A stretch of DNA of 64,000 bases from an uncultured Parabacteroides sp. (GCA_949296075.1 CASFNG010000008.1:1-64000); one strand, 5' to 3'; shown: positions 9,536 to 19,864, counted from the stretch's first letter. Program-made: numbers and translations. The notes: a model not told the origin generated them from the sequence alone.

Positions 9536-10816
9536 ATGAAAAAAGACGACATTATTTTCGACATCATCGAAAAGGAACATCAGCGCCAACTGAAGGGAAT
9601 TGAGCTGATCGCCTCGGAGAATTTCGTGAGCGACCAAGTCATGCAGGCTATGGGCAGCTGCCTGACCAACAAGTACGCCGAGGGGTATCCCGGGAAGCGC
9701 TATTATGGAGGTTGCGAGGTGGTGGATCAAAGCGAGACAATCGCCATCGAGCGGATAAAGAAATTGTTCAACGCGGAGTGGGCGAACGTACAGCCTCATT
9801 CCGGAGCGCAGGCGAACGCCGCCGTGCTCCTCGCGGTATTGAACCCGGGTGATACCTTCCTCGGGCTGAATCTCTCGCATGGAGGGCACCTTTCACATGG
9901 ATCTCCCGTAAATAGCTCGGGTATCTTGTACAGAGCTACCGAATATAACGTAAAGGAAGATACCGGACGCGTGGATTACGACCAGATGGAGGAGGTAGCG
10001 TTGCGCGAGAAACCGAAATTGATTATCGGAGGAGGTTCGGCCTATTCGCGCGACTGGGATTATAAACGAATGCGCGAGATCGCGGATAAAGTGGGAGCCT
10101 TGTTGATGATAGACATGGCGCATCCTGCGGGATTGATCGCTGCCGGATTGCTGAATAATCCGTTAGAGTACGCCCATATCGTCACTTCCACCACGCATAA
10201 GACATTGAGAGGTCCGCGTGGAGGCATCATCCTGTTAGGCAAGGACTTTGAGAACCCTTGGGGTAAAAAGACCCCGAAAGGCGAGATCAAGAAGATGTCT
10301 CAATTGCTGGATTCCGCTGTCTTCCCGGGTATTCAGGGCGGACCGCTGGAGCATGTGATCGCCGCGAAAGCCGTCGCTTTCGGCGAGGCGCTGGAGCCGG
10401 AATACAAGACCTATCAGAAGCAGGTGAAGGCGAATGCCGCGACAATGGCGAAAGCCTTCATGGATAAAGGTTACAAGATCGTATCAGGCGGCACCGACAA
10501 TCATAGCATGCTGATCGACCTACGCACGAAATTCCCCGACCTGACCGGAAAGGTGGCCGAGAAAGCGCTCGTGGCGGCAGACATCACGGTCAACAAGAAC
10601 ATGGTGCCGTTCGACAGCCGTTCGGCCTTCCAGACATCGGGAATCCGTGTCGGTACGCCGGCTATTACGACTCGAGGAGCAAAGGAGCCTCTGATGGAGG
10701 AGATCGTGGAGATGATCGACACTGTCCTGTCCGCTCCTGAATGCGACAAGACGATCAATTCCGTACGTGAGAAGGTGAACCATATCATGAGAGAATATCC
10801 GATCTTCGCTTGGTAA
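9536..10816 (+). CDS. glyA: Serine hydroxymethyltransferase
   Basis: This PLP enzyme converts serine plus tetrahydrofolate to glycine and methylene-tetrahydrofolate in the cytoplasm. The 426 residues include [28 protein letters not shown], and the PLP lysine in [13 protein letters not shown] (K222). A promoter-like TACATTCG lies upstream at about 9469-9476. The gene ends in its own strong terminator. The call is secure. Confidence 0.98.
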   Translation: MKKDDIIFDIIEKEHQRQLKGIELIASENFVSDQVMQAMGSCLTNKYAEGYPGKRYYGGCEVVDQSETIAIERIKKLFNAEWANVQPHSGAQANAAVLLAVLNPGDTFLGLNLSHGGHLSHGSPVNSSGILYRATEYNVKEDTGRVDYDQMEEVALREKPKLIIGGGSAYSRDWDYKRMREIADKVGALLMIDMAHPAGLIAAGLLNNPLEYAHIVTSTTHKTLRGPRGGIILLGKDFENPWGKKTPKGEIKKMSQLLDSAVFPGIQGGPLEHVIAAKAVAFGEALEPEYKTYQKQVKANAATMAKAFMDKGYKIVSGGTDNHSMLIDLRTKFPDLTGKVAEKALVAADITVNKNMVPFDSRSAFQTSGIRVGTPAITTRGAKEPLMEEIVEMIDTVLSAPECDKTINSVREKVNHIMREYPIFAW

Positions 10817-10830
10817 GCGAATCGAAACAG

Positions 10831-10892
10831 TTGGGAGTGGGCTCGGAAGGATGAAAATACCTCCATCTTTCCGATCTCATTCCCAATTTTTC
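10831..10892 (+). terminator. Terminator of glyA
   Basis: An imperfect stem of about 23 bp (TTGGGAGTGGGCTCGGAAGG with its partner ending in CATTCCCAA) is followed by TTTTT. Confidence 0.85.
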
Positions 10893-10941
10893 ATTAAAGA
10901 CGCTATTAATTTAATTTTTAACAACAACAAAATTTACCCCT

Positions 10942-13287
10942 ATGAAGAAGCTCATTTTCTCGATTTGCGCCGGGATGCTGCTTGGTTTGACAGCTTCATG
11001 CGACAAATCGCCTCAAGAGATGAAAGCGTACAACCGCGGGATCAATATTATTCCCGCACCGGTTAGCCTCGTACAAAACGAGGGAAGTTACAAACTAAAC
11101 AAGAACACGAAGATCTATGCCTCTACTCCTGAGGCCAAGACCGTGGCTGAATTTTTCGCCTCCAAGATGAACACGGCGACAGGCTACCAGATTACCGTCA
11201 CAGACCAGGAAGCATCCGGCGGGATCTCACTCGTCATCGACGACAGCATCACCAACGACGAAGGCTATACCCTCGATGTCACACCGAAAGATGTCCGTGT
11301 CAAGGCCAAGACACCGCAGGGATTGTTCTACGGCATGCAATCATTCATGCAACTGCTGCCAGCCGAGATCGAAAGCCCATCCATCGTAAAAGGGATCGCT
11401 TGGGCAGCTCCTGCCGTATCGATCAAGGACGAGCCCCGCTTCGGCTATCGAGGAATCATGCTGGATCCTTGCCGTCATTTCATCCCGGTAGAGAACATCA
11501 AGAAACAACTTGACGTACTTGCCCTGTTCAAGATCAACCGGATGCACTGGCACCTGACCGACGATCAGGGATGGCGTATCGAGATCAAGAAATATCCGAA
11601 GCTGACCGAGATCGGTTCCAAGCGGATCGATGGTGAGGGTACTGAGTACGGTGGTTTCTATACCCAGGAAGAGGTGAAGGAAATCGTTAAATACGCCGCG
11701 GATCGCTTCATAACAATCGTTCCCGAGATCGAGCTTCCGGGGCATGAGATGGCCGCGATAGCCGCATATCCGGAGCTCTCCTGCAAAGGAGAACCGGGCG
11801 TTCCCCGTGTCATCTGGGGCGTGGAAGATATCGTGATGTGCGCCGGGAAGGAAGAACCCTTCCAGTTCATGGAGGATGTTATCACGGAAGTAGCCGCGTT
11901 ATTCCCCGGCGAGTATTTCCATATTGGTGGTGATGAATGTCCAAAAACAAGCTGGAAAAATTGTCCACTCTGCCAGGAGCGTATCCGCAAGGAAGGCTTG
12001 AGAGGCGACAAGGAGCATACAGCCGAGGAGAAATTGCAAAGTTATTTCGTTCAACGGATGGAAAAGGTTGTCAATAAATTAGGCAAACGGATGATCGGTT
12101 GGGACGAGATCCTGGAAGGTGGTTTGGCGCCATCGGCTACCGTCATGTCCTGGCGAGGTGAGGAAGGTGGTATAGCCGCGGCCAGCATGAACCACGATAT
12201 TATCATGACACCGTCGAACGCAGGTATGTATATCGATCAGTTCCAAGGCGACTACAAGATCAATCCGGTGTCTATCGGAGGATTCACCACGATAGAGCGG
12301 GTATATAATTACAACCCGGTGCCTGATACCTTGGCGACCACCGGCAAGGGACACTTCGTGAAAGGCGTACAATGCAACGCATGGAGCGAATATATGTATA
12401 ACACCGACATCATGGAATACCGAATCTACCCGCGTATCCTCGCATTATCAGAGATCGCCTGGACCCCGTTGGACCGTAAAGATTACAAGGACTTCGAACG
12501 CAGGTTAGATAATGCCCAGGTGCGTCTTGACGGACATGGGATCAATTACTACATTCCCCAGCCGGAGCAACCTAACGGATCGTGCAATTTCGTGGCTTTC
12601 ACGGACAAAGCGACGATGGAATTCACCACCAACCGCCCGATGAAAGTCGTCTATACGCTCGATGGGTCGGAGCCTACGCCCGAATCGACCATCTATACGG
12701 CACCGTTTGACATCACGGAGACAACAACCGTGAAGATCGCTTCCGTTTTGCCTTCGGGCAAGATGTGCAAACCTCGCACGATCCAGGTAGAGAAACAGGC
12801 ACTTGCCCCCGCTAAAGAGGTAGAAAAAACGGCTCCTGGCTTAGAGATGCAAATAACGGATGGGATGTTCCTCGAAACCTCCCAGTTGGCCGATGTAAAA
12901 GACTGGAAGAAAGTGCCCTTCAAGGACATGAGAAGCCTAACGAGCTACGTGAAAGTAAATGAGGCGATGCGTGGTGTCAAGCAATATGCCGCTATCGCGA
13001 CTGGATACGTGAACATCCCGGAGGACGGTGTTTACTTCATATCTTCTGATTTAGAGGAGGTTTGGATTGATGGCAAGCTGATGATCAACAATAAAGGCGA
13101 GGTAAAACGCTTCTCCCGCCATGACACATCCGCGGCTTTGGCGAAAGGATTGCACGAGTTCAAGGTGGTATTCCTCGGCCATATCATCGGAGGTTGGCCC
13201 TCCAATTGGAACGATGGCAGCGTGAAGCTCCGTAAATCTGACACGGAGAAGTTCACCCCTATCACGGCAGATATGTTATTCCATTAA
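10942..13287 (+). CDS. GH20 beta-N-acetylhexosaminidase lipoprotein
   Basis: This exo-enzyme removes terminal beta-linked GlcNAc or GalNAc from glycans at the cell envelope. The 781 residues begin with a lipoprotein signal (lipobox LTASC, Cys20), then the GH20b domain, then the GH20 barrel with HWHLTDDQGWRIEIKKYP and the catalytic pair D331-E332 in IGGDECPKT. A short chitobiase C-terminal-type domain follows (VVYTLDGSEPTPES, about 575-620), and the last 130 residues resemble a PA14-like sugar-binding module (GYVNIPEDGVYFISSDLEEVWIDG). It is a single gene, not in a SusCD locus. Mucin or host N-glycan breakdown is a likely but inferred role. Confidence 0.94.
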   Translation: MKKLIFSICAGMLLGLTASCDKSPQEMKAYNRGINIIPAPVSLVQNEGSYKLNKNTKIYASTPEAKTVAEFFASKMNTATGYQITVTDQEASGGISLVIDDSITNDEGYTLDVTPKDVRVKAKTPQGLFYGMQSFMQLLPAEIESPSIVKGIAWAAPAVSIKDEPRFGYRGIMLDPCRHFIPVENIKKQLDVLALFKINRMHWHLTDDQGWRIEIKKYPKLTEIGSKRIDGEGTEYGGFYTQEEVKEIVKYAADRFITIVPEIELPGHEMAAIAAYPELSCKGEPGVPRVIWGVEDIVMCAGKEEPFQFMEDVITEVAALFPGEYFHIGGDECPKTSWKNCPLCQERIRKEGLRGDKEHTAEEKLQSYFVQRMEKVVNKLGKRMIGWDEILEGGLAPSATVMSWRGEEGGIAAASMNHDIIMTPSNAGMYIDQFQGDYKINPVSIGGFTTIERVYNYNPVPDTLATTGKGHFVKGVQCNAWSEYMYNTDIMEYRIYPRILALSEIAWTPLDRKDYKDFERRLDNAQVRLDGHGINYYIPQPEQPNGSCNFVAFTDKATMEFTTNRPMKVVYTLDGSEPTPESTIYTAPFDITETTTVKIASVLPSGKMCKPRTIQVEKQALAPAKEVEKTAPGLEMQITDGMFLETSQLADVKDWKKVPFKDMRSLTSYVKVNEAMRGVKQYAAIATGYVNIPEDGVYFISSDLEEVWIDGKLMINNKGEVKRFSRHDTSAALAKGLHEFKVVFLGHIIGGWPSNWNDGSVKLRKSDTEKFTPITADMLFH

Positions 13288-13330
13288 AAACAAGGGCAAG
13301 GATTTGGATTTCCTTGCCGAGCATAATGAA

Positions 13331-13371
13331 AAAAGGCGGTCCCGAAAATTCCGGGATCGCCTTTCTTTTTT
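13331..13371. terminator. Bidirectional terminator between the GH20 and GH51 genes
   Basis: Stem AAAGGCGGTCCCG/CGGGATCGCCTTT with T runs on both strands, between converging genes. A second 8-bp hairpin (GGCAAGGA/TCCTTGCC, 13295-13318) precedes it. Confidence 0.88.
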
Positions 13372-13381
13372 CCTTTGCCTC

Positions 13382-15874
13382 CTACTCTAATGAAAGTTTC
13401 AGTATCGTGACCGAGTTCGGGGGAAAGCTATAAACAAGCGGCCCGCTTAGAGGGAAAGAGATATGTTCGCTGACTGGTGCCACAGCATCCGGGCACTCGA
13501 ACGTGTTACGGGCCTCAGGATTCCCCTTTAACTGGAGAGCCTCTGCCTCATTGCTCACGCTAACGCCCTCAATACGCAAGGAGGCTTTTTCCTCATGCCG
13601 GGTCGTATTGACCACCTTCAGGTAAATCATTTTTTTAGCCTTGTCCAACGTAGCCACGGAGACCAACGAAGGAATCGGACGCATATCCACCTCATGTATC
13701 AATTCATCATCCACGAAACAACGGATGCGCTCATTGTCGCAAACCATCCGCACCGTGTACCAACGATTACTCTCGAACGGAAACTCCACCGTCGGGGCCA
13801 ACTCATCTTTCACCCCTCCTACCTGACGATACAGCTCACTATCACCTGCCCCGATCGTCATGCAGATATAATCCGCCTGCTCATCTAAACAACCGTTATC
13901 CCGCAGACGAAGTTGTATAAAACCACTCCCCTTTGTACGGCGGATCTTGACCGTATATTCATACGAATAGTTAGTGGAATCGCCAAACACGACCCTATTC
14001 CAACGGTTAGCGTCCGGGATCAAGGTCCCCCCCTCAGCGACCTTCCATCCACCGCTCAGTACGGAAACCTTAGAGACAGGATTTCCATTGATCCGGACCT
14101 CCCTGAAGTCATAACTATTGTCGAACAGCTCGATTCCCGCCCGTCCGGTATAGATTTGCGGTTTATCATACGTATGCACGACCGTATTCAGCACCTCATC
14201 TCCACGGTGATGAGACAGCATACGCAACAAATGGTACGAAGGGGACACGATCGTCCGATCCGTATCAAACAATATAAGGGGGTATCTCTGATTCTCAAAG
14301 TTCACATTTCCCAAGACCGGGGCGTATGCCAAGCGGCGTACCATGTCCGGATTTCTTTCCGCTCCCAACAGAAAACAGGCCTCATCCACGGCGGCCCGGA
14401 GAGTGCCCGCCAAAGGTTTCTCCACCGTCCCGAACTCTCCGATAAAGACCGCCGGAGAGCGCCGGGAATAACGCTCACTATCAAACCGATCGGAGTTGGA
14501 GGCAAAGAAATCTCCTCCGGCATAATAATGGGCATCTACCCATTCGCTTCGGACACGCTTGGCGATATGCGAGCTGCTGATCACCGTGATATCCGGATAA
14601 GCCTCCTTGATCGCCTGCTGAAACAACTTGAACCGTCGTTCATATTCCGGGCCATAGTTCTCGCTACCAATCTCGACATACCGCAGGTTGAACGGCTCCG
14701 GATGCCCGTTTCTCGCCCGCAAAACGCCCCAAGCCGTATCGGTAGGCGCTGCGTTAGCGTAAGCGATAGCATCCAAAGCATCCTTGACCAGCCGATCCAT
14801 CGCCGTTATATCCTCATAACGCGGGCGACGGCTTTGGCTTGTCACGCCGCTGTTAATCACATAGATCGGTTCGGCTCCAAGATCTTCACACAGACGCAAG
14901 TACTCATGATAACCCATGCCGTTTGTCGTCCCATACGCCCAAACGTTCCAGAAGTGCTTACGCACCGCAATATCGCCGAGAGTCTCCCGCCAGATCGGGA
15001 AAGTGCCGGCCGTGTAACCCTCCACAAATTCCCCTCCGGGAAAGCGTATAAACCGGGGAGAGAGTGAGTCGATCAGCGCCGCTAAGTCCGGCCGTAATCC
15101 ATTCGGCCGTCCCTTCCAGGTATTTTCCGGGAAAAGGGATACCACGTCTATCCAGAACATAGCGGAAGTATCGGCCGTGATCGTCAACACACCATCCGAT
15201 GCATTCCCCGTTGCCGTGAAGGTATGACGGTAACGTTTCCATTCCGTGGTAGGTCGCACCTCGAACACATCGCTCAAAACCGAGGATGCCGCCGAGTCTT
15301 CCAAAGCCACCCGGACAGTTTTCGGCACTAAACTCGTTCCTTTAGCATAGAACGAAAATGCGTAACGTTCGCCTTTCCGGAGAGCGATCCCCCGGTATCC
15401 CTCCGCGATCACTCCCCCTCTTCCCGTCTCCCCCGATGCGGAGACCGCTACCAAGAGCGACCTATGGTTGTGTTCATTGATTAACTCTTTCGTATCGAGA
15501 TAGGTCTGCGTAGCGGAGATCCTACGCCAACCGGGGATCGAATCGGCACGCATGAAAGGGATTGCCCAACCGTTCGGGGTAAGCAGCACGTTCCTCGCGG
15601 CGTTATAGGGACAGTTCAAGGGAGGAACCCCGTCCTCAAAACTGCGATTCTGTATCAGCTCCGCATACAATCCACCATCTATACCATGATTAATCTCCTC
15701 AAGAGTCAGTCCATACAGATCCCGGTTCACGGGAATGGTCAGCCCATCCGCCTGCACCGTTATGGAAGAGATCACCGGCATCTCCGGACGGCAAGCCGAC
15801 AATCCCACAGCGAAAAAGACAGCGATCAACCATCCGGTCAACCTATCTTCCACATATTTTCCGTTCCTATCCAT
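13382..15874 (-). CDS. GH51 alpha-L-arabinofuranosidase-like lipoprotein with a concanavalin-like insert
   Basis: It probably removes arabinofuranosyl side groups from plant glycans at the cell surface. The 830 residues start with a lipoprotein signal (FFAVGLSAC), then an N-terminal carbohydrate-binding-like region (about 100-260) and the GH51 barrel with FIRFPGGEFVEGY, the acid/base glutamate E405 in EIGSENYGPEY and the likely nucleophile E480 in VFIGEFGTVE. Between about 620 and 720 a laminin-G or DUF1080-like sandwich (GFIQLRLRDNG, YTVRMVCDNERIRCFVDD) seems to be inserted before the C-terminal GH51 strands. It stands alone. A TAAGTTCG at 15906-15913 is a possible promoter element. Confidence 0.88.
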   Translation of the reverse strand: MDRNGKYVEDRLTGWLIAVFFAVGLSACRPEMPVISSITVQADGLTIPVNRDLYGLTLEEINHGIDGGLYAELIQNRSFEDGVPPLNCPYNAARNVLLTPNGWAIPFMRADSIPGWRRISATQTYLDTKELINEHNHRSLLVAVSASGETGRGGVIAEGYRGIALRKGERYAFSFYAKGTSLVPKTVRVALEDSAASSVLSDVFEVRPTTEWKRYRHTFTATGNASDGVLTITADTSAMFWIDVVSLFPENTWKGRPNGLRPDLAALIDSLSPRFIRFPGGEFVEGYTAGTFPIWRETLGDIAVRKHFWNVWAYGTTNGMGYHEYLRLCEDLGAEPIYVINSGVTSQSRRPRYEDITAMDRLVKDALDAIAYANAAPTDTAWGVLRARNGHPEPFNLRYVEIGSENYGPEYERRFKLFQQAIKEAYPDITVISSSHIAKRVRSEWVDAHYYAGGDFFASNSDRFDSERYSRRSPAVFIGEFGTVEKPLAGTLRAAVDEACFLLGAERNPDMVRRLAYAPVLGNVNFENQRYPLILFDTDRTIVSPSYHLLRMLSHHRGDEVLNTVVHTYDKPQIYTGRAGIELFDNSYDFREVRINGNPVSKVSVLSGGWKVAEGGTLIPDANRWNRVVFGDSTNYSYEYTVKIRRTKGSGFIQLRLRDNGCLDEQADYICMTIGAGDSELYRQVGGVKDELAPTVEFPFESNRWYTVRMVCDNERIRCFVDDELIHEVDMRPIPSLVSVATLDKAKKMIYLKVVNTTRHEEKASLRIEGVSVSNEAEALQLKGNPEARNTFECPDAVAPVSEHISFPLSGPLVYSFPPNSVTILKLSLE

Positions 15875-16100
15875 CTCCTTCGATCCAATTAGGCTTACGC
15901 AAGCGCGAACTTACACAAAAATATCCGCTCCTCCACCCTGAGAAATTCACGTAAAAGGGGAAATTCGCATTTCTTGCCCAAGCTTTTTTTGATGATAAAC
16001 GCTATATTCGCGCCCGGAAGTCCCGAAAGCGGGTTCCTTGTCCGTGCCGAGGTGACATTAGGCACGGCGATTCATTCATTAAATAATTATATAAACACGT

Positions 16101-16433
16101 ATGTACACCGTAATCAAACGGATGGAGATCTCGGCGTCTCATCGCCTGAGCCTGTCCTATCCCAGCAAGTGTGAAAATCTGCATGGTCACAATTGGATTA
16201 TCACTGTCTATTGCCGCTCCAAGGAACTGAACGCGGACGGCATGGTTGTCGATTTCACCCATATCAAGAAAGCTGTCAAGTCTCGTCTGGATCATCAGAA
16301 CCTGAACGATATTTTGCCATTCAACCCCACGGCGGAAAATATCGCCCGATGGGTATGCGAGCAAATCCCCTCGTGCTTCAAGGTAGAGGTTCAAGAATCT
16401 GAAGGAAATACCGTGATCTATGAGAAAGATTAA
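16101..16433 (+). CDS. queD: 6-carboxy-5,6,7,8-tetrahydropterin synthase
   Basis: Second step of queuosine precursor synthesis: dihydroneopterin triphosphate to 6-carboxytetrahydropterin. The 110-residue product has the zinc histidines H14, H28 and H30 (SASHRL and NLHGHNW), the catalytic cysteine C24 in PSKCENLHG, and LDHQNLND. Its last 14 bases overlap queE, which makes the order of pathway steps clear. Related PTPS proteins make biopterin, but the queE partner settles the role. queC and queF are not in the window. Confidence 0.95.
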   Translation: MYTVIKRMEISASHRLSLSYPSKCENLHGHNWIITVYCRSKELNADGMVVDFTHIKKAVKSRLDHQNLNDILPFNPTAENIARWVCEQIPSCFKVEVQESEGNTVIYEKD

Positions 16434-16965
16434 CGAGATTTTTTACAGCCTGCAAGGAGAAGGTTTCCATACAGGCATCCCCGCCATTTTCATCCGGTTC
16501 TCCGGATGCAACCTACGATGTAGCTTTTGTGACACCCGTCACGAGGAGGGAGAATGGATGACCGACGAGGAGATCCTGCGAAAGGTATCCGCTTATCCCG
16601 CCCGGACAGTGATACTTACCGGTGGCGAACCTGCCCTTTGGATAGACAAACCATTGGTCGACCTGCTACATGGAGCCGGGAAATATATCTGCATCGAGAC
16701 CAATGGTACGCGTACTCTTCCAGAGGGAATCGACTGGATCACCTGCTCACCCAAGGAAGGTGCGGAGGTGGTTCTCGACCGGATCGACGAGGTAAAGGTA
16801 GTCTATACGGGGCAAGATCTCACGCCATACGCAAACATGAACGCCCGGCATCACTACCTCCAGCCCTGCTCCTGCCGGAACACCGAGGAGGTCGTGAGTT
16901 ATATCCTCCGGCATCCCATCTGGCGGCTCAGCTTACAAACCCACAAGATGATTAATATCCGGTAA
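16420..16965 (+). CDS. queE: 7-carboxy-7-deazaguanine synthase (radical SAM)
   Basis: It uses the product of QueD to make 7-carboxy-7-deazaguanine. The 181 residues start MRKINEIFYSLQGEG, with the [4Fe-4S] cluster motif C30-x3-C34-x2-C37 in CNLRCSFCDTRH and the GGEP motif for SAM binding (TGGEPALW). It overlaps queD by 14 bases and shares its transcript. At 181 residues it is on the short side for the family, but the core is complete. Confidence 0.95.
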   Translation: MRKINEIFYSLQGEGFHTGIPAIFIRFSGCNLRCSFCDTRHEEGEWMTDEEILRKVSAYPARTVILTGGEPALWIDKPLVDLLHGAGKYICIETNGTRTLPEGIDWITCSPKEGAEVVLDRIDEVKVVYTGQDLTPYANMNARHHYLQPCSCRNTEEVVSYILRHPIWRLSLQTHKMINIR

Positions 16966-16970
16966 AAGAC

Positions 16971-17006
16971 AAGCGGGATGGATCTCTTGAAAGATCCATC
17001 CCGCTT
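16971..17006. terminator. Bidirectional terminator between queE and pyrC
   Basis: Perfect 15-bp stem AAGCGGGATGGATCT/AGATCCATCCCGCTT with a 6-base loop; the T run is better on the minus strand. Confidence 0.88.
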
Positions 17007-17015
17007 CCTGTTTCA

Positions 17016-18365
17016 TCAAGCCTCGTACCGGAGTTCCCTCCCCCGGACCTCATCGATCACGCGGCCATCGTCGTAGGCCAGCTCGCCATTGACGAAAGTC
17101 TTCCATACGGCATGGTGGAAGGTATAACCCTCGAAGGGCGACCAGCCGCATTTATATAAGATGTTGTTTTTCGATACGGTCCAACTCTTATCCGGATCTA
17201 CCAGCACCAAGTCGGCATAATAGCCGGGACGGATATATCCTCTCCTATCAATATGGAAAAGTTCCGCCGGCTTGTGCGCCATCTTGTCCACCACCTTCTC
17301 GTAGGAGAATACCCCCTCTCCCGCCAGCTCCAGCATGACAACCAAGGAATGCTGGATCAACGGGCCACCCGAGGCCGCTTTCAGGCAAGATCCTAACTTC
17401 TCTTCCGGCAGATGCGGGGCATGGTCGGTAGCCACGATGTCGATCCTATCGTCGTTTACCGCCTTGCGCAAAGCCGTACGATCCGCCAAAGTCTTGATCG
17501 AAGGATTCCATTTGATCCGGTTCCCGAACCGTGCGTAATCCCCATCGTGGAACCACAGATGATGCACGCAGACCTCGCCCGTGACCCTCTTCTCCCGAAG
17601 CGGCAAGCGGTTACTAAGTAACGACAGCTCTTTCTCCGTGGAAAGATGGAGGATATGCAGCCGGGAGCCTAACCGGGTGGCCAATTCCACCGCCTCCGCC
17701 GACGAGCGATAACAAGCCTCCTCACTCCGGATCTTGCTATGAAAGGCGATACCCAGATCCTCCCCATACAGATTCGTGTAATATTGGATGTTACGCCGGA
17801 TCACCTCCTCCTTCTCCGCATGCACGGCGATCAGCAGATCCGTCTCGCCGAAGATACGTTCGAGCGCCTCCCGCCTGTCCACCAACATATTCCCCGTGGA
17901 AGAGCCAAGGAAGAGCTTCAACCCGGGGACACGGCTCCGGTCAAGCCGGCGGATCTCATCCATATTGTCATTCGTCCCGCCGAAGAAGAAGGAATAATTC
18001 GCTCGCGATACCTCAGCGCCCCGGTTGAATTTCCATTCGAGTGCCTCGATCGTCGTAGTCTGCGGCTTCGTGTTCGGCATATCCATGAAGGAGGTTACTC
18101 CCCCCGCCACGGCCGCACGGCTCTCCGTCCCGATGTCTCCCTTATGGGTCAACCCCGGATCCCGGAAATGCACCTGATCGTCGATCGCCCCCGGAAGCAG
18201 CCATTTGCCCGTGGCGTCGATCCGTTGATCCGCCCCCGCTACCATCTCCTCGGGGAATTTACCCTCGCGTACCTCGGCGATCTTATCGCCCTCGATCAAC
18301 ACCGAGCCGATAAAAGAACGGCCCTCGTTGATGATCTTAGCGTCTTGAATACATATTTTTCTCAT
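17016..18365 (-). CDS. pyrC: Dihydroorotase
   Basis: It closes N-carbamoyl-aspartate to dihydroorotate in pyrimidine synthesis. The 449 residues have the metal site [15 protein letters not shown] at about 62, the FMDMPNTKP segment, and DHAPH at about 313 with the catalytic aspartate. The length and layout suit the larger class of dihydroorotase (about 430-450 residues) used by Bacteroidetes. Related allantoinases are less likely. It lies 45 bases downstream of the GT2 gene on the same strand and probably shares its transcript. Confidence 0.93.
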   Translation of the reverse strand: MRKICIQDAKIINEGRSFIGSVLIEGDKIAEVREGKFPEEMVAGADQRIDATGKWLLPGAIDDQVHFRDPGLTHKGDIGTESRAAVAGGVTSFMDMPNTKPQTTTIEALEWKFNRGAEVSRANYSFFFGGTNDNMDEIRRLDRSRVPGLKLFLGSSTGNMLVDRREALERIFGETDLLIAVHAEKEEVIRRNIQYYTNLYGEDLGIAFHSKIRSEEACYRSSAEAVELATRLGSRLHILHLSTEKELSLLSNRLPLREKRVTGEVCVHHLWFHDGDYARFGNRIKWNPSIKTLADRTALRKAVNDDRIDIVATDHAPHLPEEKLGSCLKAASGGPLIQHSLVVMLELAGEGVFSYEKVVDKMAHKPAELFHIDRRGYIRPGYYADLVLVDPDKSWTVSKNNILYKCGWSPFEGYTFHHAVWKTFVNGELAYDDGRVIDEVRGRELRYEA

Positions 18366-18410
18366 AGGATTACGATAGTTTCATTCTATTTCCAATCCGG
18401 GCAGAGCCTC

Positions 18411-19151
18411 TCAGCGCCTCTTTTGGGGATATTTCCGGAACAAGCTCCACCAGCGCAACTGGAGTACGCCAAACAGCGCCTCTCCAAAGATGGAGGAGTT
18501 CATCTTCGAGACTCCCAATGCCCTATTGATAAAGATGATCGGCACCTCCATCAATTTGAACCCACATTTATAAGCCGTGAACTTCATCTCTACCTGAAAG
18601 GCATATCCCTTGAAGTGTACCCGGTCGAGGTCGATCGTCTCCAATACCTCCCGGCGATAGCACTTGAATCCCGCCGTGGTATCCCGGATGTCCATCCCGG
18701 TGACGATACGCACGTAAACCGACGCGAAGTAAGACATCAGCACCCTGCCTAACGGCCAGTTCACCACATTCACCCCATTGCAGTAGCGTGACCCGATCGC
18801 CACGTCGGCACCTCGCTCCGTGCAGGCGGCATACAATTTAAGCAAATCGCTCGGGTTATGGCTGAAATCGGCATCCATCTCGAATATGAAATCATACGTT
18901 CGCTCCAAGGCCCACTTGAAGCCACGGATATAGGCGGTGCCCAATCCCTGTTTCCCTTGCCTTTCCACCAAGAAAAGCCGGTCGGGGAATTCCTGCCGCA
19001 GGCCTTTGACGATGGCAGCCGTCCCATCGGGTGAACCATCGTCGATGATAAGGACATGAAACTCCTTCTCCAAATTAAAAACGGCACGAATGATCGCTTC
19101 GATATTTTCCTTCTCGTTATAAGTCGGAATGATGACGATACTGTCTGACAT
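18411..19151 (-). CDS. GT2 polyprenol-phosphate mannosyltransferase-like protein
   Basis: It probably transfers a sugar (mannose in studied relatives) from a nucleotide sugar to polyprenyl phosphate at the inner face of the cytoplasmic membrane. The 246 residues form one GT-A domain: IVIIPTYNEKENIEAI, LIIDDGSPDGTA, RQGKQGLGTAYIRGF, FEMDADFSHNP (metal-binding DAD) and DTTAGFKCYRREVL. There is no C-terminal membrane segment, as in the soluble DPM1 type. It is upstream of pyrC on the same strand. The donor and acceptor are inferred from the family. Confidence 0.9.
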   Translation of the reverse strand: MSDSIVIIPTYNEKENIEAIIRAVFNLEKEFHVLIIDDGSPDGTAAIVKGLRQEFPDRLFLVERQGKQGLGTAYIRGFKWALERTYDFIFEMDADFSHNPSDLLKLYAACTERGADVAIGSRYCNGVNVVNWPLGRVLMSYFASVYVRIVTGMDIRDTTAGFKCYRREVLETIDLDRVHFKGYAFQVEMKFTAYKCGFKLMEVPIIFINRALGVSKMNSSIFGEALFGVLQLRWWSLFRKYPQKRR

Positions 19152-19216
19152 ACACTTGCATCAATTAATAGTTGATCAACCTCATCCGCGGACGCGTGCG
19201 CCCCCGAATTTTTCTC

Positions 19217-19224
19217 CAAAGTTA
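19217..19224 (-). promoter_or_regulatory. Candidate -7 element of the GT2-pyrC transcript
   Basis: TAACTTTG on the minus strand, 66 bases before the GT2 start; no good TTG at the usual distance. Confidence 0.45.
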
Positions 19225-19285
19225 TACATTTTTTCCATCTGTCGCCTAAAAAGGCGCTTTTCGTTGTATCCATCCGGTCTTCCCC

Positions 19286-19329
19286 AGCTTTTCGGAAAAC
19301 ATTCGCGTACTTTTCCCGGAAACATGGGG
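19286..19329. repeat. Intergenic 22-bp tandem units, type 1 (copy B)
   Basis: Two units of 21 and 23 bases: 19286-19306 (AGCTTTTCGGAAAACATTCG...) and 19307-19329 (GTACTTTTCCCGGAAACATG...), each with a TTTCsGGAAA dyad. They lie between DUF488 and the GT2 gene. Confidence 0.55.
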
Positions 19330-19345
19330 AAGCCCACGAAAAACG

Positions 19346-19720
19346 CTACCGGATCTTCTCACAACGCTTGATAATCCACTCGCGCAAGATGACGGCATGA
19401 TTGCAGGTAGCGCTGCGGGCTCCATAAACCAAGGTGACATCACTCTCCCGCAAGAGCTCGCCGCAATGGTTGGCAAAACCGATAGCGGCAGGATTGGTGT
19501 CCAGCTCCTCACGATAACGGCGGGCAAACTCCTCCAGATTCTCCTCCTTATGGCCAAACCATTTACGGAGCTCGGCGGATGGAGCGGCAGCCTTCGCCCA
19601 TTCGTCGATGGCGATCTTCTCTTTCGACAATCCCCGAGGCCACAGACGGTCGATCAATATACGGTATCCATCCGATGGCTCGGCAGGCAGGTAAGCCCGT
19701 TTGATTCGTAATTCGTTCAT
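19346..19720 (-). CDS. DUF488 family protein
   Basis: A small cytoplasmic protein of 124 residues, the normal size for the family. It shows the DUF488 marks RILIDRLWPRGLSKEK near residue 20, the WFGHKEENLEEFARRYREEL helix, and TLVYGARSATCNHAVILREW at the end. Function is not established. A clear GGAGG ribosome site precedes the ATG. It is transcribed alone, towards the GT2 gene but separated from it by a repeat. Confidence 0.88.
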   Translation of the reverse strand: MNELRIKRAYLPAEPSDGYRILIDRLWPRGLSKEKIAIDEWAKAAAPSAELRKWFGHKEENLEEFARRYREELDTNPAAIGFANHCGELLRESDVTLVYGARSATCNHAVILREWIIKRCEKIR

Positions 19721-19864
19721 AGGCGTTCTTCCTCCTTTATCAATGGCGTTTTTTAAAGTAACCCATATTTATCCCGTGAAAGCGTCAGCGCGGATCCCAT
19801 CACCGACACTTCCACTGCCGCGAATGTACGAATGTTTCAACTTAAAACAGAAAAGGGCTTTTAC

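Noticed and set aside
13913-15067. A 384-codon plus-strand frame inside the GH51 gene
   Set aside because: Shadow of the GH51 coding strand; no start signals or domain.
16003-16100. Possible preQ1 riboswitch before queD
   Set aside because: The 5' region is short and I could not find a preQ1-type hairpin with the A-rich tail; queD and queE are also not the usual preQ1-controlled transporter.
17739-18752. A 337-codon plus-strand frame spanning the pyrC-GT2 junction
   Set aside because: It crosses two real genes on the other strand and has no motif.
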